Of a DNA stretch of 64,000 bases, positions 34,153 to 43,566 are shown piece by piece. The notes under the pieces were generated by a model, which saw only the letters and a program-made list of their open reading frames with translations, was not told where the DNA came from and did not search any database. The first letter of the stretch is position 1. Each line of letters begins with the position of its first letter. Made by a program: the position numbers and the translations under genes. The stretch covers positions 1-64,000 of the forward strand of contig CAXXNZ010000003.1 in assembly GCA_963676075.2 (NCBI GenBank). Direction: 5' to 3'. The DNA is from JAHJQZ01 sp963676075 (GTDB lineage Bacteria > Pseudomonadota > Alphaproteobacteria > Rhizobiales > Devosiaceae).

Positions 34153-34232
34153 GCCGGGACCGGTTAGGTCGCAGGATCATGCGGCAAGCGCCCGCTTGCC
34201 GAAATCGCGGGTGATGGCTATGTCCAGTTGCC

Positions 34233-34844
34233 ATGTCATCGCCCTTGCTCGCCATCGATACCTCAGGCGCCCGGCTCCAGCTCGGGCTGATGACGGCTGA
34301 CGACGTGTTGACCGATGTCGAGGCGCGTGAGCGCGGCCATGCCGAAATCCTGTTCGATCGTATCGCAGCGCTGCTGAAGCGGGCGGGGCTCGACTATGCC
34401 GATCTGACGCGAATCGCCGTCATCACCGGGCCGGGCTCGTTTTCGGGGCTGCGGATCGGGCTTTCGGCAGCGCGTGGACTTGGGCTGGCGCTGTCGGTGC
34501 CGGTCATCGGCGTGCCGCGTCTGCTGGCATTGTCGCTTTCGGCCAAAGGATCGGGACCGGTCGGCGTGATTGTCGATGCGCGGCGCGGCGAGGCCTATTA
34601 CCAGTGGTTTGCCACACCCGGCCAGGCTGAAGGTGATCCGGAACTGCGCGAAATGGCGGCAGCCCGTGCCTCGCTCTCGGACGGCACCGAACTGATCGAA
34701 ACCGATTTCGCCGATATCGCTGCTGTCGCCCGCTTCGCCGGGAACGCCGACCCGCAGGCGTTTCCGCCCGTCCCCGCCTATATCCGCGATGCCGACGCCA
34801 AACCGCAGACAAAGGCCCGCGTCGCCCGGGTCGGAGATCCATGA
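34233..34844 (+). CDS. tsaB: tRNA threonylcarbamoyladenosine biosynthesis protein TsaB
   Basis: TsaB is the non-catalytic partner of TsaD in making t6A37 on ANN-decoding tRNAs. The 203-residue product has the ASKHA-fold N-terminus LLAIDTSGARLQLGL, HAEILFDRIAALLKRAGL, and ITGPGSFSGLRIGLSAARGLGLAL, the family signature. VGVIVDARRGEAYYQW follows. It lacks the metal-binding histidines of TsaD, as expected. The stop overlaps the rimI start (ATGATG), indicating coupling. Confidence 0.94.
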   Translation: MSSPLLAIDTSGARLQLGLMTADDVLTDVEARERGHAEILFDRIAALLKRAGLDYADLTRIAVITGPGSFSGLRIGLSAARGLGLALSVPVIGVPRLLALSLSAKGSGPVGVIVDARRGEAYYQWFATPGQAEGDPELREMAAARASLSDGTELIETDFADIAAVARFAGNADPQAFPPVPAYIRDADAKPQTKARVARVGDP

Positions 34845-35326
34845 TGATGCGGTTCTGGATGGCGCCAGCCGGGCTCCATGTCGAACCGGCTGCCGAAGGC
34901 GATGAAAACCTGCTCGCCGCCATCCATGCCGAAAGCTTCGCGCGTGGCTGGTCGGCAAACGAGTTTGCTCTTTATCTCGCCGATCCGGTGCGGGTCCCGG
35001 TCTATGTCGCCTGCGATGCGCGGCGCAGGATCGCCGGCTTTGCCGCCTTCCGCAACGCCGGCGAGGAGGCGGAACTGCTGAGCATCGCGGTCACGCGCAA
35101 GTGGCGCAGCAAGGGTATTGGTGGGGCGCTGATGCATGCGGCGCGCGAGGACTTGCGCAACAGCGCCGTTCAGCACATGTTTTTGGAGGTTGAGGACGGC
35201 AACGCACCCGCCCTGAAGCTCTACAAGGGGTTCGGTTTTGCCGAGGTCGGCCGGCGCGAGGCTTATTACCCGAAGCCCGATGGCGGCGCCGCGACGGCGC
35301 TGGTGATGCGGGCCGAAATCGTGTGA
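34841..35326 (+). CDS. rimI: GNAT N-acetyltransferase RimI-like
   Basis: A 161-residue GNAT-fold acetyltransferase, probably acting on the N-terminus of ribosomal protein S18 or related substrates. ARGWSANEFALYLADP corresponds to the RimI substrate region, the acetyl-CoA loop is AVTRKWRSKGIGGALMHAA (R-x2-G-x-G/A type), and the C-terminal part has EVEDGNAPALKLYKGFGFAEVGRREAYY, the usual RimI ending. It overlaps tsaB by 4 bases; tsaB-rimI pairing is common. In many Hyphomicrobiales a fur gene follows; here plsC comes directly. Confidence 0.9.
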   Translation: MMMRFWMAPAGLHVEPAAEGDENLLAAIHAESFARGWSANEFALYLADPVRVPVYVACDARRRIAGFAAFRNAGEEAELLSIAVTRKWRSKGIGGALMHAAREDLRNSAVQHMFLEVEDGNAPALKLYKGFGFAEVGRREAYYPKPDGGAATALVMRAEIV

Positions 35327-35350
35327 CGGCAGTGGAGCGAAGGTAGATCG

Positions 35351-36154
35351 ATGATATTTCGCGTGTTTTTCTTCGTCTTCGTTCTGGCGCCCTTCATTAT
35401 CATCGGCTTGCCGTTCCAGTTCGCCATCACCCGGCTCAACCTGCCGTTCTGGAACATATTGCCGCGTTGGTTCCACAAACTCGGTTGCGTGTTCCTCGGT
35501 TTGAGGGTGACGACGCTCGGCCGTCCCGAAAAGGACCGGCCAGCGCTTCTGGTGTCCAACCACATCTCCTGGACCGATATCATCGCCATTGGTTCGGTCG
35601 CCGATCTCACCTTCGTCGCCAAGTCCGAGATCGCCCGCTGGCCGTTCGTCGGATTCATGGCCTCGATGCAAAAGACCATTTTCGTCGACCGCACCCGCAA
35701 GCGCGACGCTCACCGCACAACGGCGGAGATGGCCAACCGGCTGGCGGATGGTGGCGATGTGCTGCTGTTCGCCGAGGGTCAGTCAGACATCGGCACCCAT
35801 GTCCCGCCCTTCCGGTCTTCGCTGGTCGGCGCGGCGCAGACGGCGATGCTCGAATCGGGCGCCCGTAATGTCGTCATCCAGCCGATCGCCGTTGCCTATA
35901 CCCATCTGCAGGGCATGCCCGTTTCGCGCAACGAACGGGCGATGATCGCCTGGATCAAGTCGAAATCGGTCGGCGAGAACATCCGCGATATCCTTGGCGG
36001 CTCGGTGAAATCTGTCACCGTATGCTTTGGCGAACCCAAGCCGCTGAGCGAGGCCGACAACCGCAAGCTGATCACCAAGAGCTGCGAGAACGAGGTGCGG
36101 CGCATGCTGGTCTCGCTCAATCGCGGTGGCAAGCTGATCGTGCCGACGGTCTAG
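35351..36154 (+). CDS. 1-acyl-sn-glycerol-3-phosphate acyltransferase (PlsC-like)
   Basis: A 267-residue membrane-associated acyltransferase that would make phosphatidic acid or acylate a related lipid. A hydrophobic N-terminal segment (residues 2-25) precedes the catalytic NHISWTD (H-x4-D), KSEIARWPFVGFMA, IFVDR and LLFAEGQSDIG, the last being the third acyltransferase motif. The gene lies 24 bases after rimI. In this genomic position close relatives are usually annotated as lysophosphatidic acid acyltransferases; ornithine-lipid synthesis is an alternative. Confidence 0.88.
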   Translation: MIFRVFFFVFVLAPFIIIGLPFQFAITRLNLPFWNILPRWFHKLGCVFLGLRVTTLGRPEKDRPALLVSNHISWTDIIAIGSVADLTFVAKSEIARWPFVGFMASMQKTIFVDRTRKRDAHRTTAEMANRLADGGDVLLFAEGQSDIGTHVPPFRSSLVGAAQTAMLESGARNVVIQPIAVAYTHLQGMPVSRNERAMIAWIKSKSVGENIRDILGGSVKSVTVCFGEPKPLSEADNRKLITKSCENEVRRMLVSLNRGGKLIVPTV

Positions 36155-36228
36155 CTCTGCTCTTTCCGGGTGGGCGCCGGTCGACGGGTGATCTGGCGCG
36201 CTGCCGCGTTTTCGTGTAATGGCGCGCC

Positions 36229-37608
36229 ATGCACGACACACGCTCCAAACCAAAGACCAACGGCAAGCGGGTTTATATCCGCACCTATGGCTGCCAGATG
36301 AATGTCTACGACAGCGACCGCATGGCGGACGCGCTGTCGGCTCACGGCTATTCGCCGACCGAGGAGATCGAAAAATGCCGATCTCGTCGTGCTCAACACC
36401 TGCCATATCCGCGAGAAGGCCGCCGAAAAGGTCTATTCCGAACTCGGCAGGCTGAAGAAAATGCAGGCGGCGCGGCGCGCCCTGGGTGCCGACATGATGA
36501 TCGGCGTGGCTGGCTGCGTTGCCCAGGCCGAGGGCGAGGAGATCATGGCGCGGGCGCCGGTGGTCGATCTGGTCATCGGGCCGCAATCCTATCACCGCTT
36601 GCCCGAACTGGTGGAACAGGCGAAAACCGCCCGCGTCGTCGATACCGACTTCCCTGATGAGGACAAGTTCGAACACCTGCCGCCGCCGGACCGCGAAGCG
36701 GTGATGGCGCGCGGGCTGACCGCTTTCCTGACGGTGCAGGAAGGGTGCGACAAGTTCTGTACCTTCTGTGTCGTGCCCTATACGCGCGGCGGCGAGGTCT
36801 CCCGGCCGGTCGCCCAGGTTTTGACCGAGGCGCGGCAACTGGTTGCGGCCGGCGTGCGCGAACTGACGCTGCTCGGCCAGAACGTCAACGCCTATCATGG
36901 GCGCGACGAGAGTGGTGAACCGATCGGTCTGGCCGAACTTTTGCGCCGTCTTGGCGAAATCGAAGGGCTGGAGCGGCTGCGCTATACCACCTCGCATCCG
37001 CGCGACATGGATGACGATCTGATCGCGGCGCATCGGGATCTTGGAACCCTGATGCCCTATCTGCATCTGCCGGTGCAGTCGGGATCGGACCGCATATTGA
37101 AGGCGATGAACCGCCGCCCACAAGCGCGACGACTATTTCGCGCTTATCGACCGCATCCGCGCGGCCCGGCCCGACATCGCCCTGTCCGGCGATTTCATCG
37201 TCGGCTTCCCCGGCGAGACCGATGAAGATTTTGCCGAGACGATGGAGCTGATCGAACGGGTCAATTACGCCTCGGCCTTCTCGTTCAAGTATTCGCCGCG
37301 TCCGGGCACGCCTGGCGCCGAATTGCCCGACCAGGTCGACGACCGCACCAAATCCGAGCGCCTGGCGGCGCTGCAGGACCTGATCTTTTCCCAGCAATCG
37401 GCGTTCAATAGCGGATGCGTCGGACGGGTTCTGCCGGTTCTGATCGACAAGCCGGGCCGGATGCCGGGTCAGATCGCGGGTCGCTCGCCCTACCTTCAGG
37501 CGGTGCATGCCAAGGGTGATGTGTCCCCTGATCGGGACAATTCAGCCGGTCGAGATCGTCTCGGCAGGCAAAAATTCACTTCTTGGCAATATTGTCACAC
37601 TAGGCTGA
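36229..37608 (+). pseudogene. miaB: miaB, tRNA methylthiotransferase, interrupted by three +1 frameshifts
   Basis: MiaB adds a methylthio group to i6A37 of tRNA using two Fe-S clusters. The reading starts RVYIRTYGCQMNVYDSDRMAD, shifts after about 36375 where GAAAAAT has one A too many, and resumes ADLVVLNTCHIREKA. It continues through the radical-SAM motif VQEGCDKFCTFCVVPYTRGG and shifts again near 37115 (CGCCGCCCACAAG, one C too many). After GDFIVGFPGETDEDF and SFKYSPRPGTPGAE it shifts a third time near 37525 (GTGTCCCCTG), then ends QPVEIVSAGKNSLLGNIVTLG. Removing one base at each run gives an intact 458-residue protein with all conserved cysteines. It is either a recent pseudogene or three homopolymer sequencing errors. 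Confidence 0.88.
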
Positions 37609-37636
37609 GCCCAGTGCTGTTAAGGTATGGTGTGAT

Positions 37637-38698
37637 TTGCTGAGTGCGCTCTTGGGGCGCAAAGGAACAGTCAAGCAGGACAGTTTGTCAAAGCACGTTT
37701 CCTCCGGCGCGGATGCCGCGCACCTCACCGATCTTGAACTCGCCTTCGAGGACAATCGGCTCGCCGCCCAGCTTTATGGCGATTACGACCAGAATCTCGC
37801 GCTTGTCGAACAGCGCCTTGAGGTTTCGGCCACCCCGCGTGGCAACCACATCCTGTTGCGCGGCCACGCTTCCGGCGTCGATCAGGCGCGGCGGGTGCTC
37901 GAATCGCTTTATGCCTCGCTTGAAGAGGGTCAGCAGCTCGAGATCGGCGACGTGGATGCCGTCATCCGCATGATCGAGACCGAGGACAGCCAGTTGACGC
38001 TGCCGACGCTCGAGCGCAAGGGCCGCGTCCGCATGGCGACGATTGCGACCCGCAAGGCGGCCATTGTCGCCCGCACCCCGGCCCAGGACGCCTATATCCG
38101 CGCCATGGAGCGTATGGAACTGGTGTTCGGCACCGGCCCGGCAGGCACCGGCAAGACCTATCTCGCCGTCGCCCACGCAGCGAGCCTGCTCGAACGCGGC
38201 GACATCTCGCGCATCATCCTGTCGCGTCCCGCCGTCGAGGCTGGCGAACGGCTTGGGTTCCTGCCCGGCGACATGAAGGAAAAGGTCGATCCCTATCTCC
38301 GGCCGCTTTACGACGCGCTCTATGACATGATGCGGCCCGAGATCGTCGAACGCTCGATCACTTCCGGGGTCATCGAGGTCGCACCGCTCGCCTTCATGCG
38401 TGGACGCACCCTTTCCAATTCCGTGGTCATTCTCGACGAGGCGCAGAACACCACCTCGATGCAGATGAAGATGTTCCTGACCCGGCTCGGCGAAAACTCC
38501 AAGATGATCGTCACCGGCGATCCGAGCCAGGTCGACCTGCCGCATGGCATGCGCTCTGGGCTGATCGAGGCGCTCGAACTGCTTGATGGCATCGAAGGCG
38601 TGCACATCACGCGCTTCACCGACAGCGACGTGGTGCGCCACGCGCTCGTCGCCCGCATCGTCCGCGCCTATGATTCGGCGGCCAAGCCGAGGCAATAA
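37637..38698 (+). CDS. PhoH-like ATPase
   Basis: A 353-residue PhoH-family P-loop ATPase. LELAFEDNRLAAQLYGDYDQ begins the N-terminal domain; Walker A is GPAGTGKTYLAVAHA (about residues 170-184), followed by LSRPAVEAGERLGFLPGDMKEKVDPYLRPLYD and the Walker B SVVILDEAQNTT. MKMFLTRLGENSKMIVTGDPSQVDLP completes the helicase-like core. The family is linked to RNA metabolism, and it is translated together with ybeY. Only TTG starts are available: 37637 is used here, with TTG at 37685 equally possible. Confidence 0.9.
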   Translation: MLSALLGRKGTVKQDSLSKHVSSGADAAHLTDLELAFEDNRLAAQLYGDYDQNLALVEQRLEVSATPRGNHILLRGHASGVDQARRVLESLYASLEEGQQLEIGDVDAVIRMIETEDSQLTLPTLERKGRVRMATIATRKAAIVARTPAQDAYIRAMERMELVFGTGPAGTGKTYLAVAHAASLLERGDISRIILSRPAVEAGERLGFLPGDMKEKVDPYLRPLYDALYDMMRPEIVERSITSGVIEVAPLAFMRGRTLSNSVVILDEAQNTTSMQMKMFLTRLGENSKMIVTGDPSQVDLPHGMRSGLIEALELLDGIEGVHITRFTDSDVVRHALVARIVRAYDSAAKPRQ

Positions 38699-39181
38699 GT
38701 GCAACAGGACGAGATATCACTCGATTTCCGCATCGAGAGCGGAGACTGGCCCGACGCCGTTGAAACCACGTCGCGGCGCGCCATTTCGCTCGCCCTGGCG
38801 CGGGCCGATATCGAGACTGAAGGCCCGCTCGAGGTCTCGCTGCTTTTGACCAGCGATGCCGAGCAGCAGAAGATCAACAGAGAATGGCGCGGCATCGACA
38901 AGCCGACCAACGTGTTGAGTTTTCCGCAGTTCGAACCCTTCGATGAGATGCGCGGTCTGATTGGCGATCTGTCGCTGGCCTACGAGACCCTTGTCCGCGA
39001 GGCCGCGGATCTCGACAAGCCGTTTCTTGACCATTTCAGCCATCTTGTCGTCCATGGCGTGCTGCATTTGTGCGGCTACGACCATGAAAGCGAGGACGAG
39101 GCCCTTGTCATGGAGCGTTTGGAGACCGAAATACTCGGAGAACTCGGCATTGCCGACCCTTACGCCGAGCAAGACCCATAG
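38699..39181 (+). CDS. ybeY: Endoribonuclease YbeY
   Basis: YbeY is a metal-dependent endoribonuclease needed for 16S rRNA 3'-end maturation and ribosome quality control. The 160-residue product contains WRGIDKPTNVLSFPQF, LIGDLSLAYETLVREA and the zinc site HLVVHGVLHLCGYDHE, the H-x3-H-x5-H triad. It begins with GTG immediately after the phoH stop codon, so the two genes are tightly coupled. Confidence 0.94.
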   Translation: MQQDEISLDFRIESGDWPDAVETTSRRAISLALARADIETEGPLEVSLLLTSDAEQQKINREWRGIDKPTNVLSFPQFEPFDEMRGLIGDLSLAYETLVREAADLDKPFLDHFSHLVVHGVLHLCGYDHESEDEALVMERLETEILGELGIADPYAEQDP

Positions 39182-39239
39182 ATCACGTCAACCATGGTGT
39201 TGACGCCGGAAAGGATCCCGCCCCAGAATTCGGGCAGAC

Positions 39240-40358
39240 ATGATGAACCAGACCGACCAGACCAGCGCCGCCTCCGCCGATCCGCATGCCGACAGCGATG
39301 CGCGGGGTGAAGACGGCGATTCCGAGCCGCGACCGAGCACCTCTACCGAAATCGTGGCGGTGGCCGACAACCTGCCGACAGCGCCCGTGCCCGCCACACG
39401 TCCCCGGTTTGGGCTGTTCACATGGCTGCGCGAGCTTTTGACCAACAGGTCCAAGTCGACGATCCGCGCCGATCTGACCGAAGCGCTCGGCGAAATCGGC
39501 ACGGCCTTCCCGGACAGCTTTACCGCCAACGAGCGGGCGCTGCTCAAGAACGTCCTCAATCTCAGGGAGTTGCGGGTTGATGACGTCATGGTGCCGCGCG
39601 CCGACATTGATGCCGTCGATGCCGACAACACGCTTGCCGATCTGATCCTCAGCTTCCGGTCGGCCGGCCATTCGCGCCTGCCGGTCTATGAGGACACTCT
39701 CGACAACATTATCGGGTTCATCCACATCAAGGACGCCCTGCAGCACCTGACCGAGGAAAAGCCGGCCGAGCGCGACGCCAAGCGCACCGGTACGCCGGTC
39801 AAGATGCTGTCGACGGCGCTCAGGCGCAAGATCGGTAGCGAACATCTGGCACGCAAGGTGCTGTTCGTGCCGCCGTCGATGCCGGTGCAGGATCTTTTGC
39901 AGCAGATGCAGGCCACCCGCATCCACATGGCGATCGTTGTCGACGAATATGGCGGCACCGACGGCCTTGTCTCGATCGAGGACCTGCTGGAATCGGTGGT
40001 CGGCGACATCGAGGACGAACACGATGAGGACGACGGCCCGTTGGTCAAAAAGAGTAGCGATGGCACCTTCATCGCCGACGCGCGGGTGGAACTGACCGAA
40101 CTGCAGGAAGAGCTTGGCCCCGATTTCGACCCCGGCGGCCATATCGAGGAAGTCGATACGCTCGGTGGTCTGCTGTTCGACCTCGAAGGCCGGGTGCCGG
40201 TGCGTGGCGAGGTTATCACCCGGTTCAAGGGCTATGAATTCGAGATCCTTGCCGCCGACGCCCGCCGTATCAAGCGGGTGCGCATCACCGCTAAAAAGCG
40301 CGCCGTCAGGGCGCGGCCGGTCGCGCGTGCAAGCGAGGTGCCTGCGGACAAGAGCTGA
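39240..40358 (+). CDS. HlyC/CorC family CBS-domain transporter-associated protein
   Basis: A 372-residue soluble CorC-type protein. After a low-complexity acidic head (residues 1-55) comes ANERALLKNVLNLRELRVDDVMVPRADID, which opens the first CBS domain. HSRLPVYEDTLDNIIGFIHIKD and the second CBS block MQATRIHMAIVVDEYGGTDGLVSIEDLLE are followed by a CorC_HlyC domain ending in FKGYEFEILAADARRIKRVRI. Related proteins affect magnesium or cobalt efflux; 'hemolysin' in older annotations is unsupported. Its place between ybeY and lnt is conserved in Proteobacteria. Confidence 0.92.
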   Translation: MMNQTDQTSAASADPHADSDARGEDGDSEPRPSTSTEIVAVADNLPTAPVPATRPRFGLFTWLRELLTNRSKSTIRADLTEALGEIGTAFPDSFTANERALLKNVLNLRELRVDDVMVPRADIDAVDADNTLADLILSFRSAGHSRLPVYEDTLDNIIGFIHIKDALQHLTEEKPAERDAKRTGTPVKMLSTALRRKIGSEHLARKVLFVPPSMPVQDLLQQMQATRIHMAIVVDEYGGTDGLVSIEDLLESVVGDIEDEHDEDDGPLVKKSSDGTFIADARVELTELQEELGPDFDPGGHIEEVDTLGGLLFDLEGRVPVRGEVITRFKGYEFEILAADARRIKRVRITAKKRAVRARPVARASEVPADKS

Positions 40359-40429
40359 GTGAGGTCAGGGTTCGGGGGCAGATTGCCAAAGCCCACACGC
40401 CGGCGCGGCGCGCACGGCAACTTTGCCAT

Positions 40430-40572
40430 GTAGCGAAGCTGACCAAGAGCGCAGCCAGGAACCGAAGGTCCGTGTCAGCGAACAGTGGAAACGGTTTTCC
40501 GGTTCGGACACGCGACAAAACAAAAGGCATAGAGCAGGTCGACCGATTCAACCTGAACCAGACCTGCTCTAG
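40430..40572. repeat. Dispersed palindromic repeat, copy c (inverted)
   Basis: Read on the minus strand this begins CTAGAGCAGGTCTGG with its partner CGACCTGCTCTA (stem AGAGCAGGTC/GACCTGCTCT), continues with CGAACCGGAAAACCG, and ends CGGACCTTCGGTTCCTGG, matching copy b. It fills most of the corC-lnt gap. Confidence 0.55.
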
Positions 40573-40605
40573 TGTTGCCGGCACATCCAAGTGATTCGGC
40601 GGCAC

Positions 40606-42180
40606 ATGCAGAGACTTGTCCATTTCATCATGCTGGCGCATGGCTGGCGCCGGATCGTTCTGCTGGTTGCAGCGGGCGCGGTGTCCGGACTGTCGGTGCC
40701 GCCACTGTTCATGCTGCCGGCGCTGTTCGTCGGCCTGCCGGTGCTGGTCTGGTCGCTCGACGGTGCCGAACGTGGCACCGGGCTCAGGCGCTTTTTCGGA
40801 TCCGGCTTTGCCATCGGCTTCTGGTTCGGCCTTGGCTATTTCACCGTCGCCATCCACTGGATCGGCGTCGCCTTTTTCATGGAAGGCAACTGGATTCCGT
40901 TGCTGGCGCCGTTCGCGGTCGTGGCGCTTGCGGCGATTCTGGCGCTGTTCTGGGCCTTCGCCGTGGCTCTGGCCCATCTGTTCTGGTTCGATTCGGGATA
41001 TCGCATCTTCGTTCTCGCCGCCGCGCTGGCGCTTGGCGAATATCTGAGAGGGCACCTGTTCACCGGTTTCCCCTTCGATCTTCTGGGCTATTCGCTGACC
41101 GCCAACGAACAGATGATGCAAGCGGCTTCGCTTGTCGGTGTGTACGGGCTGTCGCTGGTCGCACCTCTCATCGCGGCAACGCCGGCGCTGATCTGGCCGG
41201 GCTCGCAACGTTCGCTGCCACGCCGGCTCGGGCCGTTTGTTGTGGCACTGGGCGTTTTGGCGGTGCAGCTGAGCTACGGGGCCTGGCGGCTCGATGCCAT
41301 TCCGACCGAGATGCGCGACGACATGCGGGTGCGGCTGGTCCAGCCCAATATCGATGAATCGGCGGAATGGCAGGCCGGCGACGGCGATTTCGTCTTCAAC
41401 CGGCTGGTCAGCACGACGACGAGCCGGCCCGGCATCGAAAACATCACCCATGTGATCTGGCCGGAATCGGCTTTCCCCTTCTTCCTGTCGAAAAAGCCGG
41501 AGGCCCTGGCGCGCATCGCCCGCATGCTGCCGCCTCAAACCCTGCTGATCACCGGCGCGCCGCGGCTCGATCCGGAGGATCTGCTTCAGCAAACCGCCTA
41601 CAACTCCATTCTCGCCATCAATGCCGAAGGCGAGATCGTTGCCTCCTATGCCAAGTCCCATCTCGTGCCTTTCGGCGAATACCTGCCGTTCAAGGATTTC
41701 TTCGCCCAGTTCGGCATCAGCCAGTTCGTTCCGGGCAATGAAGGCTGGACCCCTGGCGGGCCGCGGCGGCTCATGCACCCGCCCGGAACGCCGGCATTTT
41801 TACCGCTTGTTTGCTATGAAGCGATTTTCCCGGGCGACCTCGGCCCGGTCGATGACGCCCAGTTTCTGCTCAATGTCACCAATGACGGCTGGTTCGACGG
41901 CTCGATCGGCAAGGCCCAGCACTTCCATCACGCGCGCTTGAGGGCCGTCGAGGAGGGCAAGCCGATGCTGCGGCTCGGCAACACCGGGATGACCGCGATC
42001 ATCGACCCGTTGGGCCGGCTGACGGCCTCTCTGGCGCCCGATAAGGTCGGTGTGCTCGATGCCAGCCCGCCCGCGCCTATTGCCGCGCCGGCATTCGCGC
42101 ACTGGCGCCACATGCCGCTTTTCATTGCCATCGCGCTGATTTTTGCCGGCGCGGGCATCGCCCGGATCATGCGTCGTTGA
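40606..42180 (+). CDS. lnt: Apolipoprotein N-acyltransferase
   Basis: Lnt adds the third acyl chain to the N-terminal Cys of lipoproteins in the inner membrane. The 524-residue product has six or so N-terminal membrane segments (LFMLPALFVGLPVLVWSLDG, GSGFAIGFWFGLGYFTVAIHWIG among them) and a C-terminal nitrilase domain with the catalytic triad: Glu in VIWPESAFPF, Lys in YAKSHLVPFGEYLPF, Cys in LPLVCYEAIFP. NVTNDGWFDGSIGKAQH is a further signature. GTG at 40591 is an alternative start. It would process the lipoproteins encoded at 4.9-6.1 and 11.7-12.5 kb. Confidence 0.95.
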   Translation: MQRLVHFIMLAHGWRRIVLLVAAGAVSGLSVPPLFMLPALFVGLPVLVWSLDGAERGTGLRRFFGSGFAIGFWFGLGYFTVAIHWIGVAFFMEGNWIPLLAPFAVVALAAILALFWAFAVALAHLFWFDSGYRIFVLAAALALGEYLRGHLFTGFPFDLLGYSLTANEQMMQAASLVGVYGLSLVAPLIAATPALIWPGSQRSLPRRLGPFVVALGVLAVQLSYGAWRLDAIPTEMRDDMRVRLVQPNIDESAEWQAGDGDFVFNRLVSTTTSRPGIENITHVIWPESAFPFFLSKKPEALARIARMLPPQTLLITGAPRLDPEDLLQQTAYNSILAINAEGEIVASYAKSHLVPFGEYLPFKDFFAQFGISQFVPGNEGWTPGGPRRLMHPPGTPAFLPLVCYEAIFPGDLGPVDDAQFLLNVTNDGWFDGSIGKAQHFHHARLRAVEEGKPMLRLGNTGMTAIIDPLGRLTASLAPDKVGVLDASPPAPIAAPAFAHWRHMPLFIAIALIFAGAGIARIMRR

Positions 42181-42226
42181 GGCACCGGCCTTGGTGCGGT
42201 AATATAACGATAGCTTTATATCCTTC

Positions 42227-42255
42227 TTGACCCGAGGCGGGTCGGCTGGCAATAA
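42227..42255 (+). promoter_or_regulatory. Putative metK promoter
   Basis: TTGACC and CAATAA are separated by 17 bases. A GACCCG-AGG-CGGGTC hairpin (42229-42243) overlaps the -35 side. The -10 match is weak. I saw no known SAM riboswitch pattern between this point and the start codon. Confidence 0.35.
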
Positions 42256-42313
42256 AGCGCGGCGTGCCGGTTATCCGGACGCTTGAGGCCAATCAGCTGT
42301 ATTGGGGATAGAT

Positions 42314-43564
42314 GTGACCAGAGCTTCCTACCTGTTTACTTCGGAATCGGTTTCCGAAGGTCATCCCGACAAGGTGTGCGATCGCATATCCGACGAGATC
42401 GTCGATCTGGTCTACAAGGAAGCCAAAAAAACCGGGACCGATCCGTGGAAGGTCCGAGTCGCCGCCGAGTGCCTGGCGACCACCAACCGCGTCGTCATCG
42501 CCGGCGAAGTCCGGGTGCCGGATACGCTTTTAAAGCTGGACCGCCACGGCAAGCAGGTCATCAATCCGTCCAAGTTCAAGTCTGCCGCGCGCCGCGCCAT
42601 CAAGTCGATCGGCTACGAGCAGGACGGTTTCCACTGGAAGACGGCCAAGATCGAGGTCTTGCTGCACCCCCAGTCTGCCGATATCGCCCAGGGCGTCGAC
42701 AACGCCTCGGACCAGCAGGGCGAGGAGGGCGCAGGCGACCAGGGCATCATGTTCGGCTATGCCTGCCGCGAGACGCCCGACCTGATGCCGGCGCCGATCT
42801 ATTATTCGCACAAGATTCTCGAACTGATGGCCGAGGCCCGCAAGAAGGGCGAAGGCGAAGCCGCAAAGCTCGGCCCGGATGCCAAGAGCCAGGTGACGGT
42901 GCGCTATGAGAACGGGCAGCCCGCCGAGGCCACCCAGATCGTCGTTTCGACCCAGCACATCGATCCGAGTTGGGATTCCAACAAGGTGCGCTCGGTGGTT
43001 GAGCCCTATGTGCGCGAGGCGCTCGGCGAACTGCCGATCGCCAAGGACTGCAAGTGGCACATCAACCCGACCGGCAAGTTCGTCATCGGCGGCCCTGACG
43101 GCGATTCCGGCCTGACCGGACGCAAGATCATCGTCGATACCTATGGTGGCTGGGCCCCGCATGGCGGTGGCGCCTTCTCGGGCAAGGACACCACCAAGGT
43201 CGACCGTTCCGCCGCCTATGCGGCGCGCTATCTCGCCAAGAACATCGTGGCCGCCAAGCTCTCCGAACGCTGCACCATCCAGCTCGCCTATGCCATCGGC
43301 GTCGCCCAGCCGCTCTCGGTCTATGTCGATACCCACGGCACCGGCACGGTCGAGGATTCGGTTCTCGAGCAGGCAATCCGCAAGGTCATGGACCTGTCGC
43401 CAACCGGCATCCGCCGCAAGCTCGACCTCAACAAGCCGATCTATGCCAAGACCTCAGCCTATGGCCATTTCGGCCGCAAGCCGGGCCGCGACGGTTCCTT
43501 TTCCTGGGAGAAGATCGATCTGGTCAAGCCGCTGAAGGAAGCGGTGAAGGAACTGACCGCCTGA
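42314..43564 (+). CDS. metK: S-adenosylmethionine synthetase
   Basis: MetK makes SAM from ATP and methionine and so supplies every methyltransferase in the window (RsmI, Cfa, TrmB). The 416-residue product begins MTRASYLFTSESVSEGHPDK with the ATP-binding His-Pro-Asp-Lys. It contains GYACRETPDLMPAPI, the GGGAFSGKDTTKVDRSAAYAAR loop (phosphate binding), and ends AYGHFGRKPGRDGSFSWEK. The GTG at 42314 has GGGGA five bases upstream and gives the conserved N-terminus. About 15-20 residues of insertions (GQPAEATQ region, KGEGEAAKLGPD) are typical of alphaproteobacterial forms. Confidence 0.96.
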   Translation: MTRASYLFTSESVSEGHPDKVCDRISDEIVDLVYKEAKKTGTDPWKVRVAAECLATTNRVVIAGEVRVPDTLLKLDRHGKQVINPSKFKSAARRAIKSIGYEQDGFHWKTAKIEVLLHPQSADIAQGVDNASDQQGEEGAGDQGIMFGYACRETPDLMPAPIYYSHKILELMAEARKKGEGEAAKLGPDAKSQVTVRYENGQPAEATQIVVSTQHIDPSWDSNKVRSVVEPYVREALGELPIAKDCKWHINPTGKFVIGGPDGDSGLTGRKIIVDTYGGWAPHGGGAFSGKDTTKVDRSAAYAARYLAKNIVAAKLSERCTIQLAYAIGVAQPLSVYVDTHGTGTVEDSVLEQAIRKVMDLSPTGIRRKLDLNKPIYAKTSAYGHFGRKPGRDGSFSWEKIDLVKPLKEAVKELTA

Positions 43565-43566
43565 GG

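Noticed and set aside
34182..34201. CGGCAAGCG-CC-CGCTTGCCG palindrome between nifU and tsaB as a terminator
   Set aside because: The two-base loop would have to open, and no T-run follows; it may be a binding site but there is no further support.
42181..42313. SAM riboswitch before metK
   Set aside because: Only a short GACCCG-AGG-CGGGTC hairpin is present; no known SAM-responsive motif could be laid out.
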